Shown: positions 8,011 to 17,079, numbered from the stretch's first letter. The stretch: 38,066 nucleotides of DNA from Candidatus Bathyarchaeota archaeon (GCA_005884195.1 VBBP01000020.1:1-38066), one strand, 5' to 3'. A program made the numbers and translations. The notes: a model not told the origin generated them from the sequence alone.

Positions 8011-8667
8011 ATGAATTTTCTCAAAGTAGAATGGACAAAGAAAAGGGGCACCATAGCTCTCTTGGCGACATGCTTGGTGGTCACAAGTTTCATTCTGGGT
8101 GGCTACGTAGCTACTGGGAATTGGAACCCATGGGGCAACAGACACTACTACCAAATCCTAAACGCCAACTTCCAAGAGTGTCACACCCTAAGCGGAGTAC
8201 AGGCATGTACGGCTGACCACAACGTGCTCTACAACGCCGGCGCACTTTGGGTCCAGCAGGTCACATCGGGTGAGACCCCAACTGGGTGCGCGCCGTCAAC
8301 CACTTGCGGCTTCAAGTATATCGCCATGTCAGCAGGCACCACTGCACCTGTTGCAACCGACTCGGTTACTGGCGCAACCAACGGCGACTGTGGTAAGCCC
8401 ACGGACACCGAGCTAACAACGAACGGCTTTGCACGAGCCTTGGGAACCGTCACGGACATCTCTGGCTCATCGCCAAAGTCTTCGACCGTGGTTCTAACGT
8501 TCACCGCCACGGCGACGCAAGCTGTCGCAAAGTCATGCCTAGTAAACCAGTCCACCGCGGCCAACGCTAACAACGTTCAGCTAGCTACTGCTACCTTCAC
8601 CTCGATCACATTGCAAAATCTCGACACGATACAGATAACGTGGACCATAAGTTGGACCTGGACTTAG
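8011..8667 (+). CDS. Secreted protein with phage-tail/fibre-like domain
   Basis: A 218-residue protein with a basic N-terminus and one hydrophobic segment (about residues 13-32) acting as a signal peptide or anchor. The body has the layout of a domain common in phage minor tail or fibre proteins: a 'YIAMSAGTTAP..TDS' start, an 'ELTTNGFARALGTVTD' middle, 'VVLTFTATAT' and an 'LQNLDTIQITWTIS' end, here with several added cysteines that could form disulfides. This resemblance is from memory of the sequence pattern, not a search. The start ATG is supported by a strong Shine-Dalgarno GGAGGTGA about 8-10 nt upstream. No phage genes surround it, so it is probably a host surface protein. Confidence 0.7.
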   Translation: MNFLKVEWTKKRGTIALLATCLVVTSFILGGYVATGNWNPWGNRHYYQILNANFQECHTLSGVQACTADHNVLYNAGALWVQQVTSGETPTGCAPSTTCGFKYIAMSAGTTAPVATDSVTGATNGDCGKPTDTELTTNGFARALGTVTDISGSSPKSSTVVLTFTATATQAVAKSCLVNQSTAANANNVQLATATFTSITLQNLDTIQITWTISWTWT

Positions 8668-8704
8668 ACGTGCCGTGCACTCGCTGAAGAAGACTAAACC
8701 CGAA

Positions 8705-8729
8705 ACTCGGATGTTTTCAATCTCCGAGT
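8705..8729. terminator. Hairpin 1 in convergent intergenic region
   Basis: ACTCGGA (8705-8711) pairs perfectly with TCCGAGT (8723-8729) across an 11-nt loop. It lies just after the phage-fibre-like gene and is the first of two consecutive hairpins between convergent genes. It may serve as a transcript end or RNA-stability element. Confidence 0.45.
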
Positions 8730-8735
8730 CACGAA

Positions 8736-8754
8736 CATCTCTCGGGGAGAGATG
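8736..8754. terminator. Hairpin 2 (8-bp perfect stem, 3-nt loop)
   Basis: CATCTCTC-GGG-GAGAGATG forms an 8-bp perfect stem with a GGG loop only 6 nt after hairpin 1. A run of seven T residues follows at 8820-8826 on the + strand, the usual signal for archaeal termination. The arrangement suits ending transcription between the convergent genes at 8667 and 8876. Confidence 0.5.
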
Positions 8755-8875
8755 CCCTTGAGCAAGCGGTTATCCCTAAGAACGGACCGATGAAGATGAG
8801 CTAAATCCCATGAGCCTAGTTTTTTTCGGTTTCTATTCACAAATTCGCAAGTTCTAACGATGACTGAAACTCCCC

Positions 8876-11377
8876 TTACTGGCTGACTTGAAGCTCTACT
8901 CCTGCGGCAACCCACGGAGTCTGAGCACTCGTACCTATATTTACAGAGGTAATAACACTGGTCGCGCCATTCGCGGTATTGTCAATGACGCATCCGACAC
9001 CTACTGGAGAAGAATCGCTCGCTCTCACTATTCCACTGTTCTGTCCACAGGATGCGTTACCGTTGACAACGTTCATCCCGGTCACCAACCAATCAGTGGC
9101 AGTTATCAAATTAATCGTAAGACTCGGAGTCTGGTTCAAACCAGTACCACTATTCGCCGCAACTTGTCCCAGCGTAGAAACCGCTCCAGCGTACTCCGCG
9201 ACCGCAACCGCCGAGTTAAAACCACCACAATTTGTAGTAGTAATACTAAAGGACGTAGAAGCGATCGAACCAATGCCAGAAGTTCCCCATATTTCTAAAC
9301 CATTCCCGCCCCCGCCGCCACTGTTGATTGACTTCAATAATGAATACGTTGAACCACCGGTATCAGTGACTGAAGATACGGAACACGCGAAACTTCGTAT
9401 GATTGAGACAAAGATGAAGTGTCCACCGGAAGATGTGTAAGTTACAGCAATCGTAGTTCCACCGGAATTTGCAGCACTCCCGACAAAACTGACAACGTTT
9501 GCCAAATAAGGAATTACCACATCGGAACTCGCATCATTCGTTGTTTGAGTAAGAGTTGCAGCAGACTTCTGCGTAGCATGAATCCAATACTCGATGGAGA
9601 AGTAATGAACTCCGGGGAAGAACGGCGGAGTGTTCGTTGTAAAGGTGTACTTAGTAGCTGAGGCGCTCCCTGCAATGTTGGTCGTATTATCCCAATTCTT
9701 GAAAAGAAACATACATCCTGTAAAATGGTCGGTAGTGCAAGACCACACTGTCACCCACAAGTTCACCGTTGGACTCCTGTTAGGAGTAGAAATCGAACTT
9801 GTGATGTCAAATTTCCAAGCTCCACTCCATATTCCCTTACCGGCGAGATCTGTATCATAGACCCAGCCCGACCCAGCTGGTGTTGAAGTAGAGGGTGTGC
9901 CAGTAGCCGAGTTTGTAGCGTCAGGCTTGATCAGCATGTTGATTACACCATTGCCCCTCGGAATTGACTGCTGTGTCGAGGTGTCCGGTGCTCCTGCGCT
10001 TTGAGAAAGTTGACGACATGGGCCCTGAGTGCATGCAGAAATCGTGGCAGAGTTGCTGAGGTTGTAAACGATTCCATTCAAGGGAGAATCTATCGCTCCA
10101 GCCATGTTCCATTGATTATCCAAACCAAGCCAAGCAGGAGTATTTTCTAGGTAGATTTGCGACGAGCGAGAAGAACCATCCCAATAAAACGCTGAGACTT
10201 GGTCGTTCTGACCGGACGACCATGTGGTGATGTAGAAGACATAGGTTCGAACCGGACCGCTTGAGAGAGTTATCGTATCCAACATTACAGGTTTGGTGTT
10301 GTTGCCACCTGCGTTGGCACCTTTTGCAGTGAAGACGAATCTTGCACTATGTCCTGCCGATACAGTCACTATGCTCAGCCCACCATCAACATTACTGCCG
10401 TTCCCACATGCAACTGTACAGTCTAACGTTGTTACATCGGTGACGACTCCAGTACCGCTCACTGTTGCAAGGTGAATGGTTCCTAACAGAGGGGTTGTAC
10501 CGTTGACGCGGTTATAGTACACAAACCAGGCAGTGTTTCCGCTGACATGAAGAGCAACGGTATTTGTCCCTGAACCCGAGTGTGGAATGGTTAACATGTA
10601 GTTTGCACCGCAACCATTGCCACAACCACCAGGAGCAAAATCGTCGACTCCGGTTTCCATTACTGCATTGCTCGTTGGATGAATCGCAAGGATTGGTTGA
10701 GTGTTTTGGTCGAGAGTCTGGCAGTCAATCATGTTGGGGATTCCTGCCATATTCGAATACCCTGCTAAACTGATTGTCGCCTGAAGAAAGCAGTTGCGAT
10801 TAGGGGCGGCAACCGAAGACATACCGATGATTACCGCGTTTGAGGAATCAGGATTCAGTGCCAGTGCGCTTCCCGCATTGACAACGAACCCTGTAACTAT
10901 GTCGGTGTTTCCGGTGTTGACGAAACTTACAATGTTGTTGTTCACGTCCCTGTTAACGGTGAATCGAGAGATCGCTGCAATTGAACTCGGAGCGGTATTG
11001 CGAAGAGCGATCAGGAAATTTCCATCTGAACTAAACAAGCCACGACCAATGTCATTATCGCCCAAAAGAGCAGTTGTAACACCACTCGTATCTCGTGTCC
11101 ACGTCATTCCATCATTGTTTGAGTAGTAGAAGTCGGGACCAGAAGACGGAGACGTATCAAATGAGAAGTACCCAAGCCTGCCGAACTTGTCTTGGATGAA
11201 GTAATTGTTTGCAGGACCAGGATTCGGAAAGCCGAAACCGTTGGTTTGAATCAGAAATGGTCCTGCCCCGCTGGCGTGGACCGGAGGAGCCGGATACACA
11301 ACCTCAAGCAACACCAAACTGATAATCAGTGCCACGAGTCTTGCTGCTCTCAGGTATTGTCTTCTTGCAAATAGCAT
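8876..11377 (-). CDS. Large secreted surface protein with Asp-box and shared surface module
   Basis: About 833 residues from the preferred ATG (11375-11377), which begins an ideal signal peptide: RR, a hydrophobic core (LVALIISLVLLEVV), then VHA-S. A TATA-like AATAAAAG lies about 31 nt upstream, which suits a leaderless transcript. The frame is open to 11617, but the extra 80 residues would bury the signal peptide. The N-terminal half is beta-rich with an Asp-box-like SNNDGMTW, suggesting a propeller. The middle (nt about 9495-9950) is homologous to the N-terminus of the divergent giant protein. The last about 200 residues form a Gly/Ser/Thr-rich beta domain with paired cysteines and a VTDTGGSTY motif common in secreted proteins. 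There is no C-terminal membrane helix, so it is either released or held by partners. The function is unknown. Confidence 0.8.
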   Translation of the reverse strand: MLFARRQYLRAARLVALIISLVLLEVVYPAPPVHASGAGPFLIQTNGFGFPNPGPANNYFIQDKFGRLGYFSFDTSPSSGPDFYYSNNDGMTWTRDTSGVTTALLGDNDIGRGLFSSDGNFLIALRNTAPSSIAAISRFTVNRDVNNNIVSFVNTGNTDIVTGFVVNAGSALALNPDSSNAVIIGMSSVAAPNRNCFLQATISLAGYSNMAGIPNMIDCQTLDQNTQPILAIHPTSNAVMETGVDDFAPGGCGNGCGANYMLTIPHSGSGTNTVALHVSGNTAWFVYYNRVNGTTPLLGTIHLATVSGTGVVTDVTTLDCTVACGNGSNVDGGLSIVTVSAGHSARFVFTAKGANAGGNNTKPVMLDTITLSSGPVRTYVFYITTWSSGQNDQVSAFYWDGSSRSSQIYLENTPAWLGLDNQWNMAGAIDSPLNGIVYNLSNSATISACTQGPCRQLSQSAGAPDTSTQQSIPRGNGVINMLIKPDATNSATGTPSTSTPAGSGWVYDTDLAGKGIWSGAWKFDITSSISTPNRSPTVNLWVTVWSCTTDHFTGCMFLFKNWDNTTNIAGSASATKYTFTTNTPPFFPGVHYFSIEYWIHATQKSAATLTQTTNDASSDVVIPYLANVVSFVGSAANSGGTTIAVTYTSSGGHFIFVSIIRSFACSVSSVTDTGGSTYSLLKSINSGGGGGNGLEIWGTSGIGSIASTSFSITTTNCGGFNSAVAVAEYAGAVSTLGQVAANSGTGLNQTPSLTINLITATDWLVTGMNVVNGNASCGQNSGIVRASDSSPVGVGCVIDNTANGATSVITSVNIGTSAQTPWVAAGVELQVSQ

Positions 11378-11776
11378 TTGACTTTGTTGACCAACCTTGG
11401 TGTGAATAAAAGTTTTCACCATAAGACAAAGGAAACCAATCGTTTGCACAAGCCCTGAAAGCCTAGATGCTTTGAAAGGGTCGGCCGCTCTGAAAAGCTT
11501 CTCGAAGGTTTGAGCCGCGAACCTTGTCGCAATCAGATAAACTAGATCGACCCCCTCAGCCGTGAACGCTCTGGTGCACTCTATGTTAGTAAGACATTCA
11601 GCTTCAAGGGAGTCCATCTCCTCGCCAATCTCTCTAGCGCGATGATTCTTAGACTAAGCTTCTGCTTTGTCCAACGCCGTTTCGAAGGCTAAACATCGAG
11701 TGTTACAACATGTGTATTCGCTGACGGGCCCTTTTGCCGTCACTGAGGGTAGTTCCATTAGAGGGGAGTCGAAGCG
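11378..11776. promoter_or_regulatory. Divergent control region between the two large surface-protein genes
   Basis: A 400-bp region separating the start of the Asp-box protein (leftward) from the giant repeat protein (rightward). It holds a TATA-like element for the leftward gene at 11405-11412. For the rightward gene there is a purine-rich GAGGGGAG (about 11761-11768) ahead of GTG 11777, acting as ribosome site. The frame extending the leftward gene to 11617 lies inside this region and is probably not translated. I see no other gene here. Confidence 0.4.
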
Positions 11777-14700
11777 GTGAGAGTCCTAGTCCTAGCTGCA
11801 ATGATTCTATGTTCCCTAGCGGTAGCTACGAGTATGCCAAGTGCTCATGCCGCAAACCTAGTCCACACTTTCTACTATGGGTCTACGGCTCAGTCCGGTT
11901 GCCTAATCAAATGTGAACAGCTAGCCACTGTCACCGGCACTGCTGATACAACCACGAGCGTCCACCTTGGTAATAGTGTTACTTGCTGCTTTGAGGTTCA
12001 ACCTGACGTAAGTTCTTCTGGCACGACCGCCACACCTTCCACTGCCACGCCGACAGGTCAGGCGTGGGTCTACTCCATTGATTTGGGAGGAATAACGATT
12101 CAAAGCGGGACTTGGCGGTTTGACACAACGATTACAGCATCAAAAACTGCTACGGCCACTATGCGTTTTCTTGTCTGGTCATGCCTTACCGCGTCCGAGG
12201 GAACGTGCACAAACCTCTTTGACTTTACCGGGACCGCGAACATTGAAGCTACGCAAACAGCGACCCTGAATACCGATACCTCTGGGACCGTCGGTCCCTT
12301 CTCAAATGTTCACTATCTAACAATAGAGGTCTGGATCAGTCCTACCGCGGCGGGACCACCATCAACGACCGATACTATGACAACTGTTTCCGGTGCGAGC
12401 GATGTGATTACCCCTGGCTGGGGTTACACTCAGAATCCCACCGGGACGATGGGGAATCTAGCGTCAAGTCTAACAGCGCGCAGCTCGCTGTTTAGAGGCT
12501 TGGGCGGATCACTCTCTATGGTCACGTCCTTCGCTGAACGTACTTCGATCCTTAGATCGATAGGCGGCATGCTAGGTCTAGCCTCAAGTCTCACTGAGAA
12601 GAATTCCGTCTTCAGAACTCTAGCCGATTCGATCACGTTAACCATGAAGATGATGTTCACATCCACTCAGACATCCAAGACTACATCTGTTTCTTGTACG
12701 CTACAAGCTGGAGCTGCTACTGCCTGTACTTTGAACCCTACGAGCTCGATTACTCTGGCATCGACTTTCGCGGAGAGGAACTCGAGATTCAGAGCGTTCA
12801 CTGGTTCGTTTATGCTCAGCTCGGGTCAAGCTGAAAAGAACTCCATACTCAGAACCTTCACTAGCTCGCTGTCGCTCGTCTCCGGTTTTGCAAGAATGGC
12901 TTCGCTCTCTAGAAGCGTCACAACCTCTCTGACATTGTCCTCGACCTATGCTGAACATACTTCCCTTCTCAGGTCACTATCCGGTTCGTTCAGTCTTTCG
13001 AGTTCCGTGTTGAAGGCTCGCACCATAACTCTAACCGGTTCCTTGGGCTCCGTCTCAGGCCTCGCGGAAAAGAATTCCCTGTTCAGGTCTCTGTCTGGTT
13101 CATTGTCCCTAGTGTCTAGTTTCGTTGAGAAGTCATCGCTCTACAGAACTCTGTCAGGTTCCTTGAGTTCCACCTCAAGCTTCGTGGAACATACTTCCCT
13201 GTTCAGGTCCCTATCCTCTTCTCTGACGCTAGCTGGTTCTGGGACCAAGGCGCTTGCCAAGGCCTTGAACGGTTCGATGGGTTCAACTTCAGGTCTCGTG
13301 GAACGCACTTCACTCTTCAGGTCCCTAACCGGCTCCTTGACACTAGTCGGCTCTGAGACCAAGGGTCTTGCCAAGACTTTGAGTGCGTCTATCTCCTCAA
13401 TGTCAACCTTCACAGAGCACGCCTCATTGTTCCGCTTCTTTTCCGGTTCGTTGACTCTTTCGAGCTCCGTTCTGAAAGCCCGTACCGTAACCCTAAGCGA
13501 TTCACTCGGTCTGACCTCAAGCATTACCGAGAAGAATTCACTATTCCGGTCTCTCTCCGGTTCCCTAGGAGTCGCTGCTTCTCAGATCAAGGGTCTCGCC
13601 AAGTCTCTGATCGGTTCCATTGGTGAGTCCTCGAATATTGGAGAACATAGTTCGCTATTCCGGTTGCTGACCGGTGCGCTTAGTTCGGCCTCAAGTTTTG
13701 CAGACAAATCCTCGTTTTTCAGATCCTTGTCCGGTTCGTTAGGATTGGTGATTTCTCTGTCTAGTGGTCACACTGTGGGCTTGACTGCTTCGCTTGGTTC
13801 GGCCTCAGGCTTTGCGGAGAGGACTTCGCTGTTTAGATCCTTGTCCGGTTCGTTGTCTCTGGTGACTTCTGAGACTAAGAGTTTCATCAGGTCCCTGGCC
13901 GGTTCGCTTGGTTCAACCTCGAGTCTTGCGGACCGGAACTCGCTTTTCAGATCCCTGACTGGTTCAATTTCTCTGGCTGGTTCTGAGACTAAAGGTCTTG
14001 CTCGGTCTCTGAGCGCTTCGCTTGGGTCAGTTTCAAGTCTTGTTAAGAGGAGTTCGCTCTCCCGGTCTCTGGGTGCTTCTCTGGGTTTCGCTAGTTCTAT
14101 GTCTAGGGGTCGCATTGTGGGCTTGACTGCTTCGCTTGGTTCGGCCTCAGGCTTTGCGGAGAGGACTTCGCTGTTTAGATCCTTGTCCGATTCTCTAGGT
14201 ATGGTGAGCTCCCTGTTTAGAGGTCGCACCGTAAACCTGAGTACATCCCTGGGTTCTTCCTCGAGTCTTGCTGAGAGATCCTCGTGGTATAGGTCGGTAT
14301 CTGGTTCACTAACTGTGGCCTCAATTATCGCCGAGAAGAGTTCGCTGTTTAGATCCCTGAGTAGTTCGCTGACTTCAGTTTCTGGGTTTGTCGAAAGATC
14401 TTCGCTCTTCAGGTCTCTTAGCGATTCCCTGTCTCCGGCCTCAAGTATTGCTGAGAAGAGTTCACTGTCTAGATTTCTGACTGGCTCTCTCGGTCCAGCC
14501 TCTAGTTTTGCTGAGAAGAGTTCACTGTCTAGATTTCTGACTGGCTCTCTGGGTTCAATCTCAGGTTTTGTTGAGAAGAGTTCGCTCTTCAGATCTCTAA
14601 GCGGTTCATGGACAACGACTTCAGGTAATGCTGAGAAGACTTCCTTCCTCAGGTCCCTAAGTGGTTCGCTAGCTACAGTCTCTAGTTTTGCTGAGAAGGG

Positions 14701-17023
14701 TTCCTTGTTTAGGTCGTTGAGTGGGTCGCTTGGTTCGGGCTCGAGTCTTGCGGACCGGAACTCGTTTTTCAGGTCTCTGATTGGTTCAATGTCTCTCTTC
14801 GCTTCTCAAACTAAAGGGCTCGCTAAGAGTCTGAGCGTTTCTCTAGGTCCCTCATCTGGTCTCGTTGAGAAGACTTCGCTCTTCCGGTCTATGGGTGCCT
14901 CGTTGAATCTTGCCGGTTCTGAGACTAAGGGTTTTCTCAGGTCTCTCACGGGTTCGCTTGGTTCGGCATCAAGTCTTGCAGAGAAATCTTCGTTTTTCAG
15001 ATCCTTGTCCGATTCTCTAGGTATGGTGAGCTCCCTGTTTAGAGGTCGCACCGTAAACCTGAGTGCCTCGTTGGGTTCGAACTCGGTTCTTGCTGAGAGG
15101 TCTTCATTCCTCAGGTCGCTGAGCGACTCGTTGAGTCTTGTGAGTTCTTTCTTTAGGGGTCGTACTGCAAACTTGAGTGCTTCGGTAGGCTCATCCACAG
15201 TTCTTGCTGAGAAGTCTTCGTTATTCAGGTCGCTGAGTACTTCGTTCTCTCTTGTCTCAGGCCTTGCTGAGAAGTCTTCGTTGTTTAGGTCTCTAATTAG
15301 TTCATGGACCTCGGCCTCAAGTTTTGCTGGGAAGAATTCATTGTTCAGATCACTGTCTAGCTCGCTGGGTATTGTCGGTTCTGAGGCTAAGGGTCTTGCT
15401 AGGGGTTTGAGTGCTTCCCTAGGTTTAACTTCGAGTTTTGTGGAGCACGTTTCGCTGTTTAGGTCGTTCACTGGTTTCATAAGTCTTGGAAGTTCTTTCC
15501 TCAAAGGTCGTGCTGTGAACTTGAGTGTTTCATTGGGTTCAGCCTCGGGCTCGGTGGAACATACTTCACTCTTCAGATCTTTGTCTGATTCGCTAGGTTT
15601 CGTAGCCTCCTTCTTTAGAGGCCGCACCGTCAACTTAAGCGCCTCAGTAGGCTCAGCCTCAAGTTTTGGAGAACACACATCGATTTTTAGATCCTTATCA
15701 GATTCAGTAGGTCTCACGGCCTCCTCATTCAGAGGTCGGAGCCTGACGCTGAGCGCGTCCGTAAGTTCGGGTTCGAGTCTTGCAGAACACACATCACTGT
15801 TCAGGTCTTTGACTAGTGCGCTAGGCCTGGCAGGTTCTCAAACCAAGGGTCTTGCGAGAGGGCTAGTTGCATCACTAGGTGAAACGTCCACCTTCTTGGA
15901 GCATATTTCTCTCTTCAGGTCGATGACCGGTTCAATTGGATATGTGACCTCTCAGTCGGAAGGCCGGGCGGTTATCTTAAGCGCCACGATAGGCTCAACT
16001 TCGACGTTCTCTGAACATACTTCACTCATCAGGTCCTTGTCCGACTCTCTGGGTTTCGCGGCATCCTACTTCAGGGGCCGCACCGTCAACTTGAGCACTT
16101 CGATTGGTTCAGCTTCGGGTATCACAGAGCGGACCTCGCTCTTCAGAGCTCTCTCAGGGTCCCTGACGCTAGCAGGTTCGCAAGCAAAGGGTCTCGCGAA
16201 GGCCTTAAGCGCCTCACTAGGTTCAACATCGGCATTCCTGGAGCATATCTCACTTTTCAGGTCGCTCGCAGACTCACTTGGACTTTCAAGCTCCCAGCAA
16301 AGAGGTCGAAGCCTAACGTTGAGTGCTTCGTTGGGAATGGCCTCGAGTTTCATTGACAAGGCATCTCTCTTCAGATCCCTCACTAACTCAATTGGTGTCG
16401 CTATTTCTCAGAGCAAGGGTTTCAGTGAACCCCTCAGCGCCTCGCTAGGTGGCGCTTCCACATTCTCTGAGCACACTTCGCTGTTCAGATCCTTGTCGGA
16501 CTCGATAGGTCTAAGCGCTTCCTACTTCAGAGGTCGCGCAATTTACCTAGATGCCTCACTAGGTTCAGCATCGAGCTTCTTTGAACACTTGTCACTTGTC
16601 AGATCTCTCTCCGGATCGTTATCTTCAGGTTCGAATGGTGGAAAGAGTTCTTCGTTCTTCAGATCTCTGAGTGGTTCATGGAGCATGAAAGCAGTTTACA
16701 CGCGGGGAACAAAGTTTGTGCCTGTAGGTCTGGGTACAAACTTTGGCAGTGGAGAAGTTCTCATGGGCCGCTACGGTTGTATTAATTGCAGCAGTAATAC
16801 AGGGGACTTCGCCTTCCTCGTGATTGCTATCGGTTTCATAGTTTTCGGTGTTTACGCTGCGAGGCAACGACGGCAATCTTCAGGTCCTCCAACAGAGCCT
16901 GGGGAGGAGAAGGTTTCTGTTGATGAAGAAGGCTGGGAGACAAAAGGACCTGGCAACGCGGAAGGGAGAGCTGTCAGTCCCCCCAAAGATAGAGAAGGTT
17001 GGGAGACGAAGCCTGAAGGCTAG
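11777..17023 (+). CDS. Giant serine-rich tandem-repeat surface protein with C-terminal membrane anchor
   Basis: A 1748-residue protein starting at GTG 11777. It has a signal peptide (residues 1-25, ending SAHA), then a module of about 195 residues homologous to part of the divergent neighbour. From about residue 225 to 1635 it is an array of roughly 70 units of 18-21 residues. One unit type reads like SSLFRSLSGSLSLVSSFAEK; a second alternates with it (KGLAKSLSASLGSxSS or RGRTVNLSASLGSxSS). A short non-repeat insert with two cysteines interrupts near residues 290-325. After the array come a CxxC motif (about nt 16785), one membrane helix (about residues 1677-1696) and a cytoplasmic tail with EEGWETK and REGWETK. 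It is probably a long, extended cell-surface stalk or adhesin, similar in style to Ser/Leu-repeat archaeal and viral surface proteins, but the family is not recognised. The function is inferred only from architecture. Confidence 0.85.
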   Translation: MRVLVLAAMILCSLAVATSMPSAHAANLVHTFYYGSTAQSGCLIKCEQLATVTGTADTTTSVHLGNSVTCCFEVQPDVSSSGTTATPSTATPTGQAWVYSIDLGGITIQSGTWRFDTTITASKTATATMRFLVWSCLTASEGTCTNLFDFTGTANIEATQTATLNTDTSGTVGPFSNVHYLTIEVWISPTAAGPPSTTDTMTTVSGASDVITPGWGYTQNPTGTMGNLASSLTARSSLFRGLGGSLSMVTSFAERTSILRSIGGMLGLASSLTEKNSVFRTLADSITLTMKMMFTSTQTSKTTSVSCTLQAGAATACTLNPTSSITLASTFAERNSRFRAFTGSFMLSSGQAEKNSILRTFTSSLSLVSGFARMASLSRSVTTSLTLSSTYAEHTSLLRSLSGSFSLSSSVLKARTITLTGSLGSVSGLAEKNSLFRSLSGSLSLVSSFVEKSSLYRTLSGSLSSTSSFVEHTSLFRSLSSSLTLAGSGTKALAKALNGSMGSTSGLVERTSLFRSLTGSLTLVGSETKGLAKTLSASISSMSTFTEHASLFRFFSGSLTLSSSVLKARTVTLSDSLGLTSSITEKNSLFRSLSGSLGVAASQIKGLAKSLIGSIGESSNIGEHSSLFRLLTGALSSASSFADKSSFFRSLSGSLGLVISLSSGHTVGLTASLGSASGFAERTSLFRSLSGSLSLVTSETKSFIRSLAGSLGSTSSLADRNSLFRSLTGSISLAGSETKGLARSLSASLGSVSSLVKRSSLSRSLGASLGFASSMSRGRIVGLTASLGSASGFAERTSLFRSLSDSLGMVSSLFRGRTVNLSTSLGSSSSLAERSSWYRSVSGSLTVASIIAEKSSLFRSLSSSLTSVSGFVERSSLFRSLSDSLSPASSIAEKSSLSRFLTGSLGPASSFAEKSSLSRFLTGSLGSISGFVEKSSLFRSLSGSWTTTSGNAEKTSFLRSLSGSLATVSSFAEKGSLFRSLSGSLGSGSSLADRNSFFRSLIGSMSLFASQTKGLAKSLSVSLGPSSGLVEKTSLFRSMGASLNLAGSETKGFLRSLTGSLGSASSLAEKSSFFRSLSDSLGMVSSLFRGRTVNLSASLGSNSVLAERSSFLRSLSDSLSLVSSFFRGRTANLSASVGSSTVLAEKSSLFRSLSTSFSLVSGLAEKSSLFRSLISSWTSASSFAGKNSLFRSLSSSLGIVGSEAKGLARGLSASLGLTSSFVEHVSLFRSFTGFISLGSSFLKGRAVNLSVSLGSASGSVEHTSLFRSLSDSLGFVASFFRGRTVNLSASVGSASSFGEHTSIFRSLSDSVGLTASSFRGRSLTLSASVSSGSSLAEHTSLFRSLTSALGLAGSQTKGLARGLVASLGETSTFLEHISLFRSMTGSIGYVTSQSEGRAVILSATIGSTSTFSEHTSLIRSLSDSLGFAASYFRGRTVNLSTSIGSASGITERTSLFRALSGSLTLAGSQAKGLAKALSASLGSTSAFLEHISLFRSLADSLGLSSSQQRGRSLTLSASLGMASSFIDKASLFRSLTNSIGVAISQSKGFSEPLSASLGGASTFSEHTSLFRSLSDSIGLSASYFRGRAIYLDASLGSASSFFEHLSLVRSLSGSLSSGSNGGKSSSFFRSLSGSWSMKAVYTRGTKFVPVGLGTNFGSGEVLMGRYGCINCSSNTGDFAFLVIAIGFIVFGVYAARQRRQSSGPPTEPGEEKVSVDEEGWETKGPGNAEGRAVSPPKDREGWETKPEG
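12457..16680 (+). repeat. Coding tandem repeat array, about 57-60 bp units
   Basis: The DNA of the giant gene repeats with a 54-63 bp period over about 4.2 kb. Most units are diverged, but some are identical over long stretches. The 74-bp segment 13774-13847 recurs exactly at 14116-14189. The 66-bp segment 14177-14242 recurs at 14999-15064. A 30-bp run at 14461 recurs 60 bp later. This shows recent duplication or gene conversion inside the array. Unit number may vary between strains, and assembly here could be collapsed. Confidence 0.85.
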
Positions 17024-17079
17024 AGATGTCGGGTCATTCGTAGCTGTTATATGCGCTAAGGGTTACGAACAATCCTCTC

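Noticed and set aside
8876-11617. 913-residue start for the Asp-box protein
   Set aside because: It would place about 80 residues ahead of an ideal signal peptide. The TATA-like box sits right for ATG 11377.
12701-16383. Long open frames on the minus strand inside the giant repeat gene (up to about 330 codons)
   Set aside because: They arise because the sense repeats use few codons, so the opposite strand stays open. Their proteins are Glu/Arg/Pro-rich low complexity with no start signals.
12457-16680. Regular 60-bp repeats resembling a CRISPR-like array
   Set aside because: The repeats keep one reading frame, are diverged between units, lack unique spacers and have no cas genes.
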